Assembly: GCA_030765045.1 (NCBI GenBank)
Contig: CM060964.1
Span: forward strand, 140,422,868 to 140,486,867
Length of the DNA: 64,000 nt
Source of the DNA: Tenodera sinensis
Lineage: Eukaryota > Arthropoda > Insecta > Mantodea > Mantidae
Direction of reading: 5' to 3'
Position 1 is the first letter of the stretch. Every line of letters begins with the position of its first letter. This document shows positions 24,526-36,163 of this stretch, one piece after another. The notes under the pieces are model-generated. The model worked only from the letters and a program-made list of their open reading frames with translations, was not told where the DNA came from and did not search any database. A program made the translations under genes and the position numbers.

Positions 24526-24763
24526 TGTATTATGTACGATACCCTCTTACGCGGGCTAGCTCACCATGTGAGTGTTTTAAAGCAGCTACCCCTACTTGTA
24601 GGAGGCCTTTGCCCTCAATGGGACATCACAGGCTATTTTCATTCATTCAGGTGTAAATAATAGTTAAACTTGAAACAAAAAGTTTAAGCATTAGTTAAAT
24701 GAAAAATGACAAGGCGACACAAATGTTTCCTGTAAATCAAAATGAATTAAGCATGCGCTTATG

Positions 24764-24865
24764 AAGAAAGACAGAGAAAGAAAGAAAGAAAGAGTGAGAG
24801 AGAGAGACAGAGAGACAGAGACACAGAGACACAGAGAGACAGAGAGAGAGAGAGAAAGGAGGAGG
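24764..24865 (+). repeat. GA-rich microsatellite
   Basis: Interrupted (GA)n/(GAAA)n/(ACAG)n tract of about 100 bp just downstream of the RTE element. Confidence 0.85.
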
Positions 24866-24879
24866 ATAAAAAATATGGG

Positions 24880-24965
24880 CTGATGGGTATTTGAACCTGC
24901 ACTTTTAATATGTGCATACCTTCGCATCATGGCATCATACCCACTATGCTAAACGACAGGCTACG
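24880..24965 (-). mobile_element. tRNA-like SINE head
   Basis: On the - strand it contains TAGCATAGTGGGTATGATG (A-box-like) and GCAGGTTCAAATACCC (B box) about 50 bp apart. It lies within the inverted-repeat element, next to the GA tract. The body was not delimited. Confidence 0.5.
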
Positions 24966-25179
24966 GAATTCGCCCACTTGTTCTGTTATATCATGCGTTA
25001 CAGCTACAGTGGGCATGATCAGTGGTGTGCATACCCTCAAACAATATTAAGGCACAGTTCTGTAATTAGTAATCCTAGGCCATAGGTTTCCTATCTCAAA
25101 TTGATTGCCTATGGACCATCTATCACCAGTAAAATTTGTGCAGTGTTATTCATTTACACCCTGTATAAAGGTGATTTCC

Positions 25180-26070
25180 CCTTGTCTAAAAAAGTAACAT
25201 ATCATCTATAGTATTTCCTGTATTTTTCTTTTTTTTTTTTTAATTTTCTGAATTGCTTATTGTTAGCTCATTTGAACATTAAGGCAATGCATCAGTGAAA
25301 TTTGGTAAAAAAAATTAACTATGATTGTTTGTTCTTTGCAATTGTATTATTCTATTATAACTTGCATTTTCATCCTACACTTTTAGTTGCTTAATATAAC
25401 AAGTTTTAAAGCCACAGATGGCTATTTCATTGGTTCTGTACCATTTAGGTATAGACCCACATTGAACTTTAAAATACACTTTTCTCAATGTCTTCTTTTT
25501 TCAGCATTTTTTGATCTTTAAGAACTTTCATGGGCCACAGTTTATAGTTTATTAGCTTGAAACTTTCAAGAGAGCTTAAAAAATTATGGATTTAATAACT
25601 GTGATGCACTAGATAATGAATATAAAACAGTTCAGCTGAAATTCATTGCTATTCATAACTCAAATTGCAAAGGTTGAAAAACTCAATGATATGTGACCAA
25701 ATAGTTATTTTCTCTTAATAAACTAACTAAAATACTCAATGTCTGCAGGACAACTCTTTCATATTTGGATACTAAGCTCAAACTAAAAATTTGAGAGCAA
25801 TATGATAAGCCATAGGCTCCAAAGAGCATTTCATTATACCATATCAAAATTATGAATAAAAAATAAATATCTTAACAGAGGTTTGATACAGCTCATTAAA
25901 ATTTCAGCGCTCTATGTGCTTTATGCACTGAGCACCTATATAGTAAGATTTAAAACAATCAGAATAATACTGTGAGTTTGTTATTCCTTTTTAATTATTT
26001 TCAAAGATGCATTGTCTTAACAATCCTTACTTTGATTTAGTTAATAACTTGTTTTATAATGCTTATGCAG
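25180..26070. other. AT-rich sequence before Ly6 exon 1
   Basis: No repeat or coding signal recognised. It ends with a splice-acceptor-like tract (tttataatgcttatgcag), so at least the last part is probably an intron in the 5'UTR of the Ly6 gene. Confidence 0.35.
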
Positions 26071-26137
26071 GGGTGGTGACCAAAGATGCCTATATGTACA
26101 CTAGTAGCTATACTAGTAGGAGCTCTCTCTTTTCAAA
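26071..26137 (+). CDS. Ly6 gene exon 1: end of 5'UTR and signal peptide
   Basis: An AG acceptor lies at 26069-26070. The ATG at 26086 is preceded in frame by TGA (26077-26079), which fixes the start. It encodes 17 residues (MPICTLVAILVGALSFQ) plus one base of the next codon, then the donor GTAAGT at 26138. The acceptor implies at least one non-coding exon upstream, not found. Confidence 0.8.
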
Positions 26138-29100
26138 GTAAGTATTATTTAACTATAGAAACCATTTTTATTACAAGATTATGATTAATCATTACCTTCA
26201 GTTGTGGCTCACCTTTGAGTTTGTAACATCCCTGTGAACAACTTTAGCATTGTATTTTGTGTTTAGCATCATAGATAGTATGTTGAACAGCAAAACAGAA
26301 ACAAGGATACCCAATGTTACTTTATCAGAACTCATGCAATGAATATTGTGCTACATGTTTGAAGAAACCTAAAATATATATTATCTGTGGGATTAAGGAC
26401 ATATTTTAAATATTCCAAGACTTAATAGTAGATCTTATAAATGTTTTTTCTGAACATGAAAGAACATGATCAGTATACAACATGTATGCATGAAAAATGG
26501 TGGTTGCCATATTGAATGACTGTTATAGGGGACCAGAAAGGCAACTACTATTTAAGGAATAGAAAATTGAATTATTAATACATTAATGCTTAGAAAAATT
26601 AATGATATTACAAATGGACTAAGCACCTATATTTTCCTTAGAAATTGGACTTTCCTAGTAATTATTGACCTGACAGAAATGTATTAACTGAATCAAAAAT
26701 AATATAAATTACTCAAAAAGGATTTTCAAGCTCATTTAACTGAGCAAAACAAAGTTGGAGGACCAAAAAATGGAACTAAAACTGAATGGAGCGTGATAAA
26801 AGTTAGAAATCCAAAATATATATACAAAATCATCAGAATAAACACACAAGATGATGTAGAAACTGATAGAAAGACAATAAGCAAAATATTTAATAAATAT
26901 TTTCTAAATGTTGCTGAATCAATGCAGTCTAGCAAATTATCATACAGTATATTAAAAATGATCTTTCTCATTATAATCACTCCATTTGTTCATGTCCACA
27001 TTAACAAAGAAATTATTAGTATTTATCACTAATTTCTACAGTAACAAGCAATAAGTGGGTGGGACAGAATAACTCCTAATTGTCTGAGTGCAAGGAAATC
27101 TTTGCTGCATATTTAGAGTACTTAATAAACTATTCCTCAGAATATTCACACATTGTTTATAAATCAGCACAGAATGACTAATCTTCAAAAAGGGTGATAA
27201 AACTGAAGTAACACATTGCTCTAACATCAACAATATCTAAACTCTTAAAAAACTATCATACTTGTTGGATTACAAAACTATATAGAAATAAACACATTCT
27301 AAGGAAAACTCAACATGGCTTAGGAGAAGAACACTGAAACATCAGAATTAATAGCAGATGAAGTGAATAAACTGGATAGTGATAACAAAGTTACAGCTGT
27401 TCTCCTAGACCTTGCAAAGATGTTTTGACTGTGTAAACCATGATAAAATATTGGGAAAATTGCAGTACTATGGGAATAAGCAAATCAGTTAATCTCAATG
27501 TTCCCTGAACGGCAGGATTCAAAACACAGAAATATATTCTGAAACTAGTGAGTCTAGGGAAACTATAAATTGCATATTATAGGAAAAGAGAGACATTGAA
27601 TTCAACAGGGTTCTCTGCTAGGTCCACTACTGTTATGCTGATGCCGCTTACATCATATATTGGAAAAAAGCTTTAATTGCCTAGAACAACAAATTAAATA
27701 ATTTGCAGATTGTATAATTAAATATTTTGAAGGAGTTATCCTAAAGCATATCCTCAGTAAAGCAAAAATAATGACTTTCAATGTAGTTTATGGACAATTC
27801 AGAAAACTAGTTGATCAGATAGGCAATGAAATTATAAGGGAAAGCACTAACATTATGTTTTTAGGATTAAGTATTGATGAGCATCTAAACTGAAAGTGCC
27901 ATATTAAGCATGTATGTAAGAAAAGGTCAGAAGATACATACATACACAGATACATACACAGAGCACAAATAGTAATAGACATCAAATTTCTGATGGTCTG
28001 TGGGAGCATTTATAGATGTGTCTTCTGATATCAGTCTCCACCAGTTTGAAAGGGGACATGTTACCTCCCCTCCTTTCTGGTTGAGGGAAGTGGCTATACC
28101 TATTTGTAATTAGCCAATGGGTTGACAACACCGGCATAGGTATGCTCTATTGGTTTGATACAGAACACAAGGCATGATATGTACCTCCAAAGTGACAGCA
28201 TCAGACAAGAAAATGAAAGCATGACATAATAATTTTTTTTGTAGTATTTAATGCCCGCTTTTACTACATATGGCACTGCAGGTGATGATATTGATGATAC
28301 ATGGAATGAAGATGGAGCACCGGTGGAATGAGATGGCAGGGGAAACTGGAGAACCCGGAGGAAACCTGCTCCAGTGTCACTTTGTCCACCACAAATCCCA
28401 CATGCGGTTGCCTAGGATCGAACCTGGGCATGACATAATAAGGTACTCTACAAATGGTAAGGAATGAAGTGTCCACAAGAAGACAGTGTTGATTTCTTTC
28501 TGTTCTGTCTGTACCTACTTTTCTAGATATCATAACATTAGCTTAATGATCTGCTTGCTCTTGTAAAAAAATCTGATGTGTTGCACTCACATGACTTTCT
28601 TTACTATTGTGCTAACCATTCTTACAAACTCTTATTCCTCTGTTTTAGAAGTAAATGAGTCAAACTATAGACACTTATAAGTGTGTCTATAGTTCGACTC
28701 ATTTACTTCTAAAACATTTGACAAGTTTCACTGTATATATCACATTTGTATGTATTATGTATTAAGTGGAATCTTATTCCTCTATCTTCTTCGTGTTAGT
28801 TGGGATAAACATTTGCATAAATTACCTTTTTGTTTATTTCCTTGTAGGTGCAAGTGGAATATGGGAATACAGTTGTGATAGCCAAATCTTTTAAAGCTTT
28901 GAGATTCTCTCACAGGTTATAAAAATATTAATAATGATCTTCCATTTGACAAAAGTTTAAGAATTTCAAAACTCACACAAATAACAATGAATATATCTGA
29001 AATGGTTCACTCTACCGAGAAAATTTATGTGGACATAAATTGTGTGTTTTAGCAAGATCTACATTTTTTGTATAGTAAGATTTGGTCTATCTTTTATGGT

Positions 29101-29396
29101 TTACCAGTTATGCAAAAGTCATCCACAGTAAACAGGACTACATAGGCTATAGCCAGAAAATTCAAATATACATTTTATTTCCCATAAAATTATCTCAAAC
29201 ATATGGCATTTTAATCAAAATCGTAAGAGACATTTTTGAGAAAATCGAAAATTTCAAAAGGTTTTCCATGTAAAGGGTAATTTAGGGTGGAGGAATTTTC
29301 TTCAAAATCTTTGTGTCACATCCTTGAAGCATATTAAACTTAAATACCAACTTTGGTTTTTAACTGACTTTTCGTTTTTGAGTTATGCTGCTGAAA

Positions 29397-29445
<49 letters not shown>

Positions 29446-32400
29446 GCGCGCACAGACCTTGTTCTAAAAATGCTTTTTCTGGATTCAGGGGGCCTCAAAA
29501 CATATATTTCCAGTGCAATCTCAACATAAAATTTCTGGGTGGAATACATATGTTATATACACAAGCAAAACACAAGGTGTAAAAGTGACATTAGTACATC
29601 AGCACGTGTATACCAAAAACTTCTTGGTAAAGCACCCAATTGTAAATGGTTCCAATTTGTTAAACTTATTACCTGAATACATAAAAATAGCAAAGGGTAC
29701 CTGAATCCTTTAAATCAAAGCTTAAGAAATATTTATTTGTAAAGTCATTGCACAAATTATAAGAATTGTCCTATCTGTCTGTCCTGTGGCACTACAGCCT
29801 GCAACCTTGGCACACTGCTACAAACACAACTTAACACAATGCTAACAGTAACCCTGAAATCTTGGAAGCAGCACTGTAACCACAAATATATGACTTGTGC
29901 TATGTATTCACATTATTATTGGCAAGCTTTTGATTTCATGACAGTGTTCTGACTAGATATCAAAGGTCAATATGCAGTCAGCCCTTTTGTTACTGTGAGG
30001 GAGAATGCAATAGGTTGTATATGTGTACTATTTATGCTGTATAGTAGATTATGGAAATTATTACTGCCAAGTTTAAGCATAAAGTTTTAAAAATTAAAAT
30101 AAAAAAGGTTGTGAATTTACACAGAACAGTTACAGTTATCAGGATTGTACTTTGAATTTTTCCCACCTCTTTTCCACTGTAGCTTTCCCAGTGTGGGCAG
30201 ATTCCTCTAGCTCCATGTCCTCTACCAAGGATGTCTGTATTCCCATAGCAAACTTGGGTTTGAGTGTCTTGAACCGGTTGCTAATGGGGGCCGGTGAAGA
30301 CAAAAGACACTGGTCCGAGTCCACCCCGGATGATTCCCCAGAAGAGGATCTTCGAGGAGATGCTCATGGACTCTTATATCCCTTCCCTTCAATGTACTGG
30401 GATCACATACTATTTTCCTTGAAGAACTTGTTCTTTGTAGAACTCTTTAAACTTTATCGGTGAGGCATCCTATATTACAGACTTGCCAGTCTGCGGTGTT
30501 GAGCTTGAGGCTTTATTTTTTTTATTTTTTTTATTTTTTTTTTTTTTTGTGTGTGATTTAATGCAGGTGTTCTTTTCACCTAGGGACTTGGTAGACGCAC
30601 AGATGTGTGTGTCGATGTAGAAGGCTTTGGAATTGAGCTACAGCCTACAAGTGTCTTTTCTGAAATTGTTGTCCCATTTAAATCGCTGGTCTGCATTGCG
30701 ATCTATCAACTTGGCACCAGTTTAGCTGCAACTGAGCTATAGGTACCGGAGTTTGGCACAGACGGTTGGCGTAAACACAAAAGTTTCCAAGCTTCTGAAC
30801 AGGCTTTTCCTGCAGTTAGTGATTGATGCAGTACTCTATTTAAGCAAGCAAGAATTAGTATTCCGTGGTCAGGATGAAACAACAGGCTCAATTAGTAGTG
30901 GAAATTTTAAGGAACTGCTGACATTGCTGGTATCCAGGAGACCTATAGAAATACAGAACCAATATTCCAAGATAAAAAGTGTTGTTGTTGTTGTTAGCTA
31001 ATGCTGGATTTCTGACAATGAAGTGATTAATCCTCTTGCTCTCCAATATTTTTCACTGATGGATGGGGCATTAGAAGTGGCCGGGCATATTTGAAGGTGG
31101 TCTCAATCCATTTCCTCTTGCAGATCACATAGAGGACAGAGTGGTGAAGAATATATCCCAATTCTGTTTAAATGTTTTGCCAGACAATCATGTCCTGTAA
31201 TCAACCTGAAGGTTGCAACTGCTGTTTTTCGAGGATACTCAGGAATTACTGTTTGAATGTTTGGTAGTTCCCATCTTTTATTTTTTGATTTTTCATAGTA
31301 ATATTTTTCAATAATTTTTTTGAATTCAGAGTTGACTAATCTTTTAGCTACATAAAATGGTAGATTAACTATTGATTTCTGCACATTGCCAGTACCCTTT
31401 TTTGCAAGAAAATCAGCTTTCTCATTACCACTCAGTCCACAGTGAGCTGGTATCCATTGGAAGACTAGGTGTTTTTGAAGTGCTGTTAGATGGGTAAGGA
31501 TTTTCCAACATTCTATAATTGTTTGGTTTTTTGGTGACAACTTGGAAGTAATTGCTATAATTGCTGTCCTGGAATCTGAGAGAATAACTGCTTGCTGAAA
31601 ATGTGAAATTCTGTACAAAAGATTTTGTAGGGCCATTCAAATTGCTTCAATTTCTCCATCAAAGTTTGTAGTTCCATAACTTAAAGATTTGTAATAGGAA
31701 AAGAGGTGACATGTGACTCCAGCACCTGCTCCATCTTGGTTTGATATCAATGATCCATCAGTATAAATATGGAGCCATTCATGTTCTGGAAATCTAGTAT
31801 GGATTGTCTCTAATGACAATAATTTTAGAACATTAGTCAGAGTATCACTTTTCTTAACTCCTTCTGTCATGTGTAAATAATATGTAATGTCTAATGTTTG
31901 TGTGGAATTGACTCTATATATGAAGTTTTCCTTTGAATTAGGAAGGTTTACATTCTTCTTGAGGTCTTGAATTTTGGAAAGAAAGCTCTCCTGAGTCTTT
32001 AGTGTATGTGTAAAATTTCTCTTGTGCCATGTATTGAATGGGAGTCTGATCAACTTTTCGTGTTGAATAAGAGCCGCTTTTTCTATTTCATATTCAATGG
32101 GGCATTGACTGGTTAGTATTTCCATAGCTGCTATTGGTGTGGTTTTGATAGCACCTGTAATTAATCTCAGACTTTGGTTTTGAAAGATTTGAATCTTTTT
32201 TGTGTTTGCTGTTACAAAAACTTCACTGCAGTAAGTAAAATAATGGCTTTATATATACATTGTATGTTGTGTTAAGAGTTGCTCTGGAACATCCCCACTT
32301 CATTCCTGTTAGACATTTTAACAGTGAAAAGCGCCTCTCTGCTCTTTGTGTTACATTTTCTATTTGTTTGGTCCATGTAAGTTTAGTATCAAATATAACT

Positions 32401-35400
32401 CCTAAATACTTTGCTTCCTTTGTTTCTGGTAATTGTTGACCCTCAAAATTTAGTTTTATTTTTAGTGGCTTTTTTCTTAGTGAAAAGATTTGGTAGTTTG
32501 ATTTTGTTGTATTAACAGTCATTAAATTTTCTTTGGTCCACCTTTGTAATTTGGTTAAGGATTGTTCCATGGTTTTTTCTAGTTCTGTACTATTGCTTTT
32601 TGGTTTTGAAGTCCACATTACTAAGTCATCAGCAAATAGTACACACCTCACACCTGATTCTTGTATTTGTTGTGGCAGATCGTTAATAAATATATTAAAA
32701 AGTGTTGTGCTGAGCAACATCAATACATTTGTAAACAGTGAATTGGAAACTGTTGATTATTTTTGTGTCCAGGTAGATGATATGACAGATATTACACAGG
32801 TGTCTCAGTGTTCTTTAATAGTGAAGTACGTTAATGCTGAAGGATCTGTTGTGGAGCATTTTTTAGGTTTCTACAATGTAAGTGTAATAACATTCATTAC
32901 CATATACCTACATTAGCTGTAAGAGTGGCTTTTTTTTCTTAGGAACAGCCTCATACCCACCACCCTCAGTGACAATCATCCAAAGAGACAACATCGCCTC
33001 TCCATGCACATGCTATAAGTGGGTGATAGCATGCAATGGGAGGTGCTCGCTCGTGTTGAAATCACCGTCAGGAACAAAGGCGGTTGCACAATAGACGAAT
33101 ATCCAATGACGTCACAGTCATGTGTTTTCTAGCCAACCAGACGTAGTATGTTTCAGACTGTGTGTGTGAGAGTGTATAGTTTTACAGTGATCTCAGGGGT
33201 CTCCGTCTAGGGGATATGTGAATAGCGACCACAAGGTACCCAAGCTGAGCAGAACATTACTTCCACATACTGGTGTTTTGCTCCTCACTGTAACTTTTCT
33301 ATCTGACCTTACCTTGGTCATCTCTTGTTCTCTTCCGACCCCGATGCTATTAGGGTTTCAGAGGGCTAGGGAGTCTTTATTTTTCCAACCTCTCAATTTC
33401 TCTATAAAATCTTAACCCCTAACATGCAGACCTGTCATGGCATGTAATACGTCCTCTGATTGGTGATCAGAGGATATGGTCGGTGAATTTATTTTGATAA
33501 TTCTTGCGGTTAGGTCGGTGAGACCCGTAAACCAACGACAGGTGTGGTCCTTCAGACATTCTGGGGGTTGTGAGAGAGCGATGTGACCGCCAAAACATAA
33601 AAATATGGTGCTCTCTAAAAAGCGGTTACTATTACTGCTATTGCTCTCTTCAATATTTATTGGAGAGCAAGAGGGTTAATGACTTCATTGTCATAAATCC
33701 AGCATTAGCTAACAACAACAACAATGTAAGTGCCAACAGAACATCAGAAACACTGTTTATTTTATTGGACAATACCTTGGAACCATTTAGCTGCAAGCAG
33801 AAATTAGTAGGCCAGTGCTATGATGGTGCAAGTGTGATGTCTGGCCATTTAAATGGACTCCAGAAAAAAATTAAGGAAAAAGCTCCTTTGCAGTATTTGT
33901 ACACTGTTTTGCACATCGTCTAAATCTAGTCTTGCAACAAAGTTGCAAAAAACCACAATTTCGTATATTTTTTCTTCGATTACTGGAATTCCTACCTTTT
34001 TCCATCACTCAGCAAAGAGAACCTATGCAATTACTTCTGTATTGGGACCACGCATTCCAACTGTAACATCTGTCCGCTGGAGCTCCAACTCAAAATTGTT
34101 GCGTGCAATTGTGGATGACTGGGAAAAGTTGAAAGAGGTTTTTGAAGCTATGATTTCCTGTGAAGAGTCTGATGATAATTCCATTCTACTTGCCAGAGCC
34201 TTTCTGAATGACATGAACAATTTTGAATTTGCGTTTCTGGCAGTAGTGTTTCATGACATATTTTATTGACGGATATATTGTTCAATGTTTTGCAGAAGAG
34301 GTCATTGGATGTAAACTACTGCATATCAAAAATAAGGACCACTTGTGATCTGCTAAGGAACAAGAGGAATGAACAGTATTTTTCAATTATGTTTGAAAAA
34401 GCCAGCAAAATGGCGGATATGCGCCTCTCACAAGAGTGCAATTCCCTTTCTCAGGATGAGCGTATTTGAACGTGTCGAGCCTTGTATTACAAAATTCTGG
34501 ATCACATCCATTTTGATGGAAATTAATGAGAGATTTCATGATTGTGAAAAAATTTAATTTGTTTGCCTGGCCAATACTACAAAATTTGAAGAATGCCACA
34601 CATGTTTTCCTTCAAGTGCACTTGAAAACTTGCAAAATTTCCCCAAGACAAGGTATAAGAAATGAACTTTCTATGGTGTATGCTGATGAGAAGTACAGAA
34701 ATATTCCTACCGGACGGATCTTAGAAATGCTTAATGTGGATAAGGACATCTTTACGGATACTTATAAACTGTTCTCCCTTATTCTGTTAATCTCTTCCTC
34801 TACAGTGTTCGTGGAATGAAGCTTTTTTTGTCTAAATCGTATAAAAACATACCTGAGGAATGCAAAGTCAGAAGAGAGGCTTTCTCCTTTAGCGAATATT
34901 TTGATTCAGAAAGAACTTTAGTGCAATTAATAAAAACACAGCCATTCGATGAAGACATCACTGACAAGTTTGCAGCGTTAAATGACCGAAGGATTGATTT
35001 ATTGTATAAGAAATAGGCCAGTACAATTATTAAAATAATCTTTATAAATATAAGTATACTTTTCTTTCACACTAACTCTTCACATAATTTCCCAGTCATG
35101 AGCCGCCACTGCAGAGAGCAATGTCACAAGCCTATAGTTAGATACATCCATTTAATCACCCTTTTTATACAGAGCTTTTACTTTTGCTGTTTTTAAGATA
35201 TTAGGAAGGATTGCATTTTCAAGGGAACTATTGCATACATCCACCAAAGAGTGTGCAATTAAATGTGCACATTTCTTTATTAATGAGTCTGTCACATTAT
35301 CGAGTTCATGAATATGTCTGGATTTTAATTGTGACAATGTGTATTTTATTTCTTCATAATCAGTAGGTTTAAGGAACATGGAGTGTTTTGCGTGGAAATT

Positions 35401-36132
35401 TTGAGTAAATTGCAAATTTGAATTATTATCTTTTATTCCTAAACCTTTCCCAGTGCTTGCAAACAGATCAGTAAATGTTTCTGCTAATAAACTAGGGTTT
35501 CTAGTAAGGCCTTCTGTTCCATTTAGTATTAGATTCCTCTGTGATGTATTTGTAATTTCATATTTTATTACTTCTCACATGGATTTCACTTTGTTAGATG
35601 ATATTTGGATGAATCTATCATTACTCAATCATTTAGCTTATAAAATAACTTTATTTAGAATTGTTTTATAATTTTTGAAATAGGCATTAAATTCTGAAGA
35701 GGTGATCTCTGATTTAGAAATCAAATGCATTAGTCTCTTCTTTTAACAAGAGATAAGTATTCCTTTTGTTAACTAGTTTTTTTTCCCCTCTGTGTTTGCA
35801 TTATATTAATACTTTTCAGAGGAAAGGCCATGTCAAAGTAATATTTGAACGTAATTAGAAAGTGATAAAATTTATCATTTGTATCTACACTACTATATAC
35901 TTCCTGCAAAGATTCATTAGAGAGCATATTTTTAAACATATCTACATTGTTGTTTCTGAATACCCTTGTAGTTTTTTTCAATGAAATGTCTGTAGCTGGA
36001 TTTATCAGTGGAAGAATGTCACTCACAAGCTGTAACATTACCAGAGGTCGATGTTAGTGGTTGACTCGGCCAATTGAGACCGCAAGGTAAAACATATGTC
36101 CCTTTTCCAGTGCACATTTCATTGTGTGCTAC

Positions 36133-36163
<31 letters not shown>

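Larger units (their letters stand above)
20417..24648 (+). mobile_element. Full-length RTE-clade non-LTR retrotransposon
   Basis: The 10-bp target duplication aggtgtaaat occurs at 20407-20416 and 24649-24658, giving a 4,232-bp element. The 5' end starts gagtagtaaagatggcgg, and the 3' end closes with an ATTC-type tail. The 3'UTR has GGAGGCCTTTGCCCTCAATG followed by GGACA, a motif I associate with RTE elements of insects. Order: ORF1 (20440-21537, disrupted), APE endonuclease (21653-22570), RT plus C-terminal region (22561-24525). ORF2 has one stop and one 2-bp frameshift, so the copy is inactive but looks young. Confidence 0.88.
19410..25165. mobile_element. Candidate Tc1/mariner-like element with ~90-bp inverted ends
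   Basis: The left end (about 19410-19500) and the complement of the right end (25075-25163) align over about 90 bp, sharing TGTAAATGAATAACAC, GCACAAATTTTACT and CAATCAATTTGAGATAGG. The right terminus reads (TA)CAGGGTGTAA outward-in and both sides carry TA, as expected for Tc1/mariner. Removing the RTE insertion (20407-24648) leaves about 1.5 kb. No transposase was recognised inside, so this could also be two unrelated copies of one repeat in opposite orientation. Confidence 0.5.
30785..35111 (+). mobile_element. ZMYM1-like hAT transposon, broken by two nested insertions
   Basis: Transposase pieces in order: LNRLFLQLVIDAVLYLSK (30785-30978), DDMTDITQVSQCSLIVKYVN (32717-32884) and, from 33724, NRTSETLFILLDNTLEPF with QCYDGASVMSGHLNG, continuing to the C-terminal region near 34.8 kb. 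This is the DUF4371/hAT catalytic region of zinc finger MYM-type 1-like transposases. The right terminus at 35111 is the complement of CAGTGGCGGCTCATGACT. The 5' end is lost (similarity to the 47929-50077 copy starts near 30785). Stops and shifts are common. A LINE copy (30979-32716) and a LINE derivative (32885-33720) sit inside it. Confidence 0.85.

Noticed and set aside
32873..32890. GTAAGT-like donor after a transposase segment, suggesting an intron in a host gene
   Set aside because: The same 12 bp recurs at 33721-33732 as a target duplication, so the interruption is a transposon insertion.
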